From: Agromyces mariniharenae
Lineage (GTDB): Bacteria > Actinomycetota > Actinomycetes > Actinomycetales > Microbacteriaceae
Direction: 5' to 3'
DNA: 64,000 nucleotides
Assembly: GCF_008122505.1 (NCBI RefSeq)
Contig: NZ_VSSB01000001.1
Span: forward strand, 1,348,891 to 1,412,890
The position numbers and the translations under genes are program-made. Under the pieces are notes generated by a model. That model made no database searches. It saw only the letters and a list, made by a program, of their open reading frames with translations, and had not been told where the DNA came from. This document shows, one piece after another, positions 61,177-64,000 of this stretch; the stretch's first letter is position 1, and the number at the start of each line of letters is the position of its first letter.

Positions 61177-62568
61177 ATGGCACTGCCGGAGGTCGCGCGA
61201 GCATCGCTGGTCGGTGAACTGCGCGCACGAGTGCGAGGAGCGGTGATCGACCGGGACCACCCGGAGTACGACGCCGCCAGGATGGTCTGGAACGGCCTGA
61301 TCGACCGGCATCCCGAGGTCGTGATCCGGTGCGCCGACCTCGACGACGTGGTCGCGTGCGTCGACGTGGCCCGGACCCACCGTCCGGTCGTGTCGATCCG
61401 CGGCGGCGGGCACCAGGTCGCCGGCAGCGCCGTCTGCGACGACGGGATGGTGATCGACCTCTCGCGGATGCGGGACGTGATCGTCGATCCGGTCGCGCGC
61501 ACGGCACGGGTGCAGGGCGGTGCACGATGGGCCGACGTGGATGCCGCGACGCAGTCGTTCGGGCTCGCGACGCCCGGCGGCGAGGTCTCCGAGACCGGCG
61601 TCGCCGGGCTCACGCTCGGCGGCGGGCTCGGCCTGCTGCAGCGCACGCACGGCCTGAGCTGCGACAACGTCGTCTCGATGACCGTGGTGACGGCGGACGG
61701 CGCGGTGCGCACGGCGAGCGCCGACGAGAACGCCGACCTCTACTGGGCGCTGCGCGGGGCGGGCCGCGGACTCGGCGTCGTCACCGAGTTCACGTTCGCG
61801 CTGCATCCGCTCGGTCCCGACGTCGCCGCGGCCGCCTTCGCGTATCCGGCCGAGGACGCCGGGGCCGTCTTCCGCGCCTGGCGGAGGCTGGCCTCGGAGG
61901 CGCCGCCCACCATCGCTCCCCAGTTCGCACTGTGGGCGCTCCCGCCGTTCCCGGGCCTGCCCGACGAGATCGTCGGCGTTCCGGTCGTCCTCGCCCTCGG
62001 CACGTACATCGGCGAGCCCGCCGACGCCGCGCCGGTGCTGGAACCGTTCGCGCACCTGGGCGCGCCGATCCTCGACCTCAGCGGCACGAGTACCTGGGTC
62101 GAGGCGCAGAGCGCATTCGACTTCGCGCTCCCCGACGGTGGCCGCTACTACTGGAAGTCGCACTTCATCGACGAACTGGACGACGAGACCGTCGACCTCG
62201 TGGTCGCGCACGCCGCTCGGCGGCCCGACCCCCGCTCGGCGGTGATCGTGCGGACCCTGGGTGGCGCGATCGACCGGGTCGGCGCCGACGAGACGGCCTT
62301 CGCGCATCGCGGCACGCGGTTCAACGTGAGCGTGGACGCGATCTGGAGCGAACCCGGCTTGGACGACGGCTCGATCGCGTGGGCGCGAGGGCTCTGGAAC
62401 GCGCTCGAGCCGGCCTCCCGCGGGATGTACCTGAACTTCGCCGGGCTGGGAGAGGAGGAGGGCGCCGTGGACGGTCTGACCCTCGGCGAGCACGAGGAGC
62501 GCGTCCGGCGGATCCGGCGCGCCTACGACCCCGAGGGGGTGTTCGAGGTCGCCGCGGCCCGCCCCTGA
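61177..62568 (+). CDS. FAD-linked oxidase, berberine-bridge type
   Basis: The product is 463 aa. The PP-loop region SIRGGGHQVAG contains the His (H79) that carries FAD covalently; AGLTLGGGLGLLQRTHGLSC follows. The C-terminal BBE domain ends with RIRRAYDPEGVF. A second covalent Cys typical of bicovalent members was not identified. It oxidises an alcohol, aldehyde or sugar using oxygen; the substrate is unknown. It follows the HD-GYP regulator by 68 nt and may be its target. Confidence 0.93.
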   Translation: MALPEVARASLVGELRARVRGAVIDRDHPEYDAARMVWNGLIDRHPEVVIRCADLDDVVACVDVARTHRPVVSIRGGGHQVAGSAVCDDGMVIDLSRMRDVIVDPVARTARVQGGARWADVDAATQSFGLATPGGEVSETGVAGLTLGGGLGLLQRTHGLSCDNVVSMTVVTADGAVRTASADENADLYWALRGAGRGLGVVTEFTFALHPLGPDVAAAAFAYPAEDAGAVFRAWRRLASEAPPTIAPQFALWALPPFPGLPDEIVGVPVVLALGTYIGEPADAAPVLEPFAHLGAPILDLSGTSTWVEAQSAFDFALPDGGRYYWKSHFIDELDDETVDLVVAHAARRPDPRSAVIVRTLGGAIDRVGADETAFAHRGTRFNVSVDAIWSEPGLDDGSIAWARGLWNALEPASRGMYLNFAGLGEEEGAVDGLTLGEHEERVRRIRRAYDPEGVFEVAAARP

Positions 62569-62577
62569 GCACCCGAC

Positions 62578-62597
62578 TCGAATCGGATCCGATACGA
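62578..62597. promoter_or_regulatory. Palindrome upstream of narG
   Basis: A 20-nt palindrome with a perfect 12-bp centre ATCGGATCCGAT and one mismatched outer pair lies 60-80 nt upstream of the narG start codon. It could be an operator for the nitrate reductase operon. Confidence 0.4.
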
Positions 62598-62644
62598 GGT
62601 CCGCGCACGCCGAGCGTGCTCTGGCGAAGACGCCCGCACCTCGG

Positions 62645-62650
62645 TATGGT
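62645..62650 (+). promoter_or_regulatory. -10 box TATGGT, leaderless narG
   Basis: It lies 7 nt upstream of the ATG at 62658. Confidence 0.6.
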
Positions 62651-62657
62651 CCGATCC

Positions 62658-64000
62658 ATGACCCCGTCCATCGGTGTGGATGGTCCGGCGTCCGACGCGT
62701 TGCTCGCGGTCGGACGGTTCTTCACGCGCTGGGACGAGACGCCCGACCATCGCGCGGCGTTCCTGCAGGGAGGCCGCCAGGGCGACGCGTTCTACCGAGA
62801 TCGCTGGAGCCACGACAAGGTGGTCCGCTCGACCCACGGCGTCAACTGCACGGGTTCGTGCTCGTGGAAGGTGTACGTCAAGGACGGCATCATCACGTGG
62901 GAGGCCCAGCAGACCGACTACCCGAGCGTCGGGCCCGACCGTCCCGAGTACGAGCCGCGCGGATGCCCCCGCGGAGCCGCCTTCTCCTGGTACACGTACT
63001 CGCCCACGCGGGTTCGGTACCCGTACGTGCGGGGCGTGCTGCTCGAGGCGTACCGGGAGGCGAAGGCGCGACTCGGCGACCCGGTGCTGGCGTTCGGCGA
63101 GGTGTCGACGAACCGCGAGACGCGCCGCCGCTACCAGCAGGCGCGCGGCAAGGGCGGACTCGTGCGCGCCACCTGGGCCGAGGCCGTCGAGCTCGTCGCC
63201 GCCGGGTACGTGCACACGATCAAGGAGTACGGGCCCGACCGGGTCGCGGGCTTCAGCCCGATCCCCGCGATGTCGATGGTCTCGCACTGCGTCGGCACCC
63301 GGTTCACGCAGCTCGTCGGCGGCGTGATGACGTCCTTCTACGACTGGTACGCCGACCTGCCGGTGGCGAGCCCGCAGGTCTTCGGCGACCAGACGGATGT
63401 CCCGGAGTCGGGCGACTGGTGGGATGCCACGTACCTCATGATGTGGGGCTCGAACGTGCCGGTCACCCGCACGCCCGACGCGCACTGGATGGCCGAGGTG
63501 CGCTACCGCGGCACGAAGGTCGTCACCGTCAGCCCCGACTACGCCGACAACACGAGGTTCGCCGACGAGTGGCTGCCGTGCCAGGCCGGCACCGACGCCG
63601 CGCTCGCGATGGCGATGGGGCACGTGCTGCTGAAGGAGCACTACGTCGACCGGCGCGTGCCGTTCTTCGTCGACTACTCGCGGAAGTACACCGACCTCCC
63701 GCACCTCGTCACGCTCGTCGAGCACGGCGACGGCGGGCTGGTGCCCGGCAAGTTCCTCACCGCGGCCGACCTCGACGCGGCATCCGCTGCGCCCGAAACT
63801 GCGCCCGAGGAGGCGTGGAAGACCGTCGTGCTCGAGGCGGCGACGGGCGAGCCGGTGGTGCCGAACGGCTCCATGGGATTCCGGTACGCCGAGTCGGGCG
63901 AGGGTCGGTGGAACCTCGACCTCGAGCTGACCCAGCCCGCGCTCTCGGTGCGCGACGCACGTGTCGCCGCCGAGGACGTCGAGGTGCTGCTCCCCCGGTT
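62658..64000 (+). CDS. narG: Respiratory nitrate reductase alpha subunit (partial, N-terminal 447 residues)
   Basis: The frame runs off the right edge. NarG reduces nitrate to nitrite with electrons from NarI/NarH and carries a Mo-bisMGD cofactor and the FS0 cluster. The FS0 ligands H60, C64, C68 and C103 have exactly the spacing of the Escherichia coli enzyme (49/53/57/92). The molybdenum-site region SFYDWYADLPVASPQ and WGSNVPVTRTPDAH are intact. narH, narJ and narI are expected beyond the window. No twin-arginine signal is evident, as in other cytoplasmic-facing NarG proteins. Confidence 0.96.
   Translation, partial: MTPSIGVDGPASDALLAVGRFFTRWDETPDHRAAFLQGGRQGDAFYRDRWSHDKVVRSTHGVNCTGSCSWKVYVKDGIITWEAQQTDYPSVGPDRPEYEPRGCPRGAAFSWYTYSPTRVRYPYVRGVLLEAYREAKARLGDPVLAFGEVSTNRETRRRYQQARGKGGLVRATWAEAVELVAAGYVHTIKEYGPDRVAGFSPIPAMSMVSHCVGTRFTQLVGGVMTSFYDWYADLPVASPQVFGDQTDVPESGDWWDATYLMMWGSNVPVTRTPDAHWMAEVRYRGTKVVTVSPDYADNTRFADEWLPCQAGTDAALAMAMGHVLLKEHYVDRRVPFFVDYSRKYTDLPHLVTLVEHGDGGLVPGKFLTAADLDAASAAPETAPEEAWKTVVLEAATGEPVVPNGSMGFRYAESGEGRWNLDLELTQPALSVRDARVAAEDVEVLLPR

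Overview
The window is high-GC (about 70%) DNA from an actinobacterium. Several traits point to the family Microbacteriaceae (Agromyces- or Microbacterium-like; inferred, not proven). The word CGGATGCC/GGCATCC recurs constantly inside and between genes. Many genes start directly downstream of a TANNNT -10 box with no ribosome binding site (leaderless mRNA). Proteins favour GTG starts and Ala/Asp/Glu-rich composition.

Layout. 1-5.7 kb: a partial LAL-type LuxR regulator, an ankyrin lipoprotein with a secreted SMP-30-like propeller protein, and a two-component pair. 5.8-8.7 kb: gluconate uptake and phosphorylation (gntK, gntP) with a divergent GntR/FCD repressor and a clear FadR-type operator. 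9-11.6 kb: GNAT protein, DUF998-like membrane protein, tRNA-Arg(ACG), MmcQ/YjbR protein. 11.7-18.4 kb: a sugar ABC importer with a GH13 glucosidase and a LacI regulator, decorated with REP-like palindromes and an 18-bp tandem repeat. 18.4-31 kb: a compact block of small stress-type genes (lipoprotein, atypical NRAMP transporter, two PRC-barrel-like proteins, three paralogues of one small family, SRPBCC, a hydrophobic peptide, SDR, Rho_N-like protein, topoisomerase IB) leading into the NHEJ pair ligD/ku. Five or six transcription units here share an upstream GTCAA(G/C) motif 26-28 nt before the -10 box. 30.9-38.8 kb: a five-gene amidohydrolase plus peptide ABC importer operon facing a TetR regulator. 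38.8-46.9 kb: Lrp/azlCD, a ThuA-like secreted protein, an ICMT-like methyltransferase, XRE and AraC regulators, SDR, DUF1345, RibD/DHFR-like reductase.

47.1-49.5 kb is different: lower GC, broken reading frames, orphan membrane proteins; it looks like a decaying or acquired patch. 49.5-54.9 kb holds two tRNA-Ser genes (GCT, TGA) alternating with two paralogous LytR-CpsA-Psr genes and then the HAD phosphatase/serS operon. 55-62.6 kb: diacylglycerol-kinase-like enzyme, small membrane proteins, prephenate dehydratase, DUF445, an HD-GYP/LuxR fusion and a berberine-bridge-type FAD oxidase. The window ends inside narG, the nitrate reductase alpha subunit.

Most genes act in import and use of sugars, gluconate and peptides, in stress and DNA end repair, and in cell-envelope assembly. 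No rRNA, CRISPR array, intact insertion sequence or phage module was seen.
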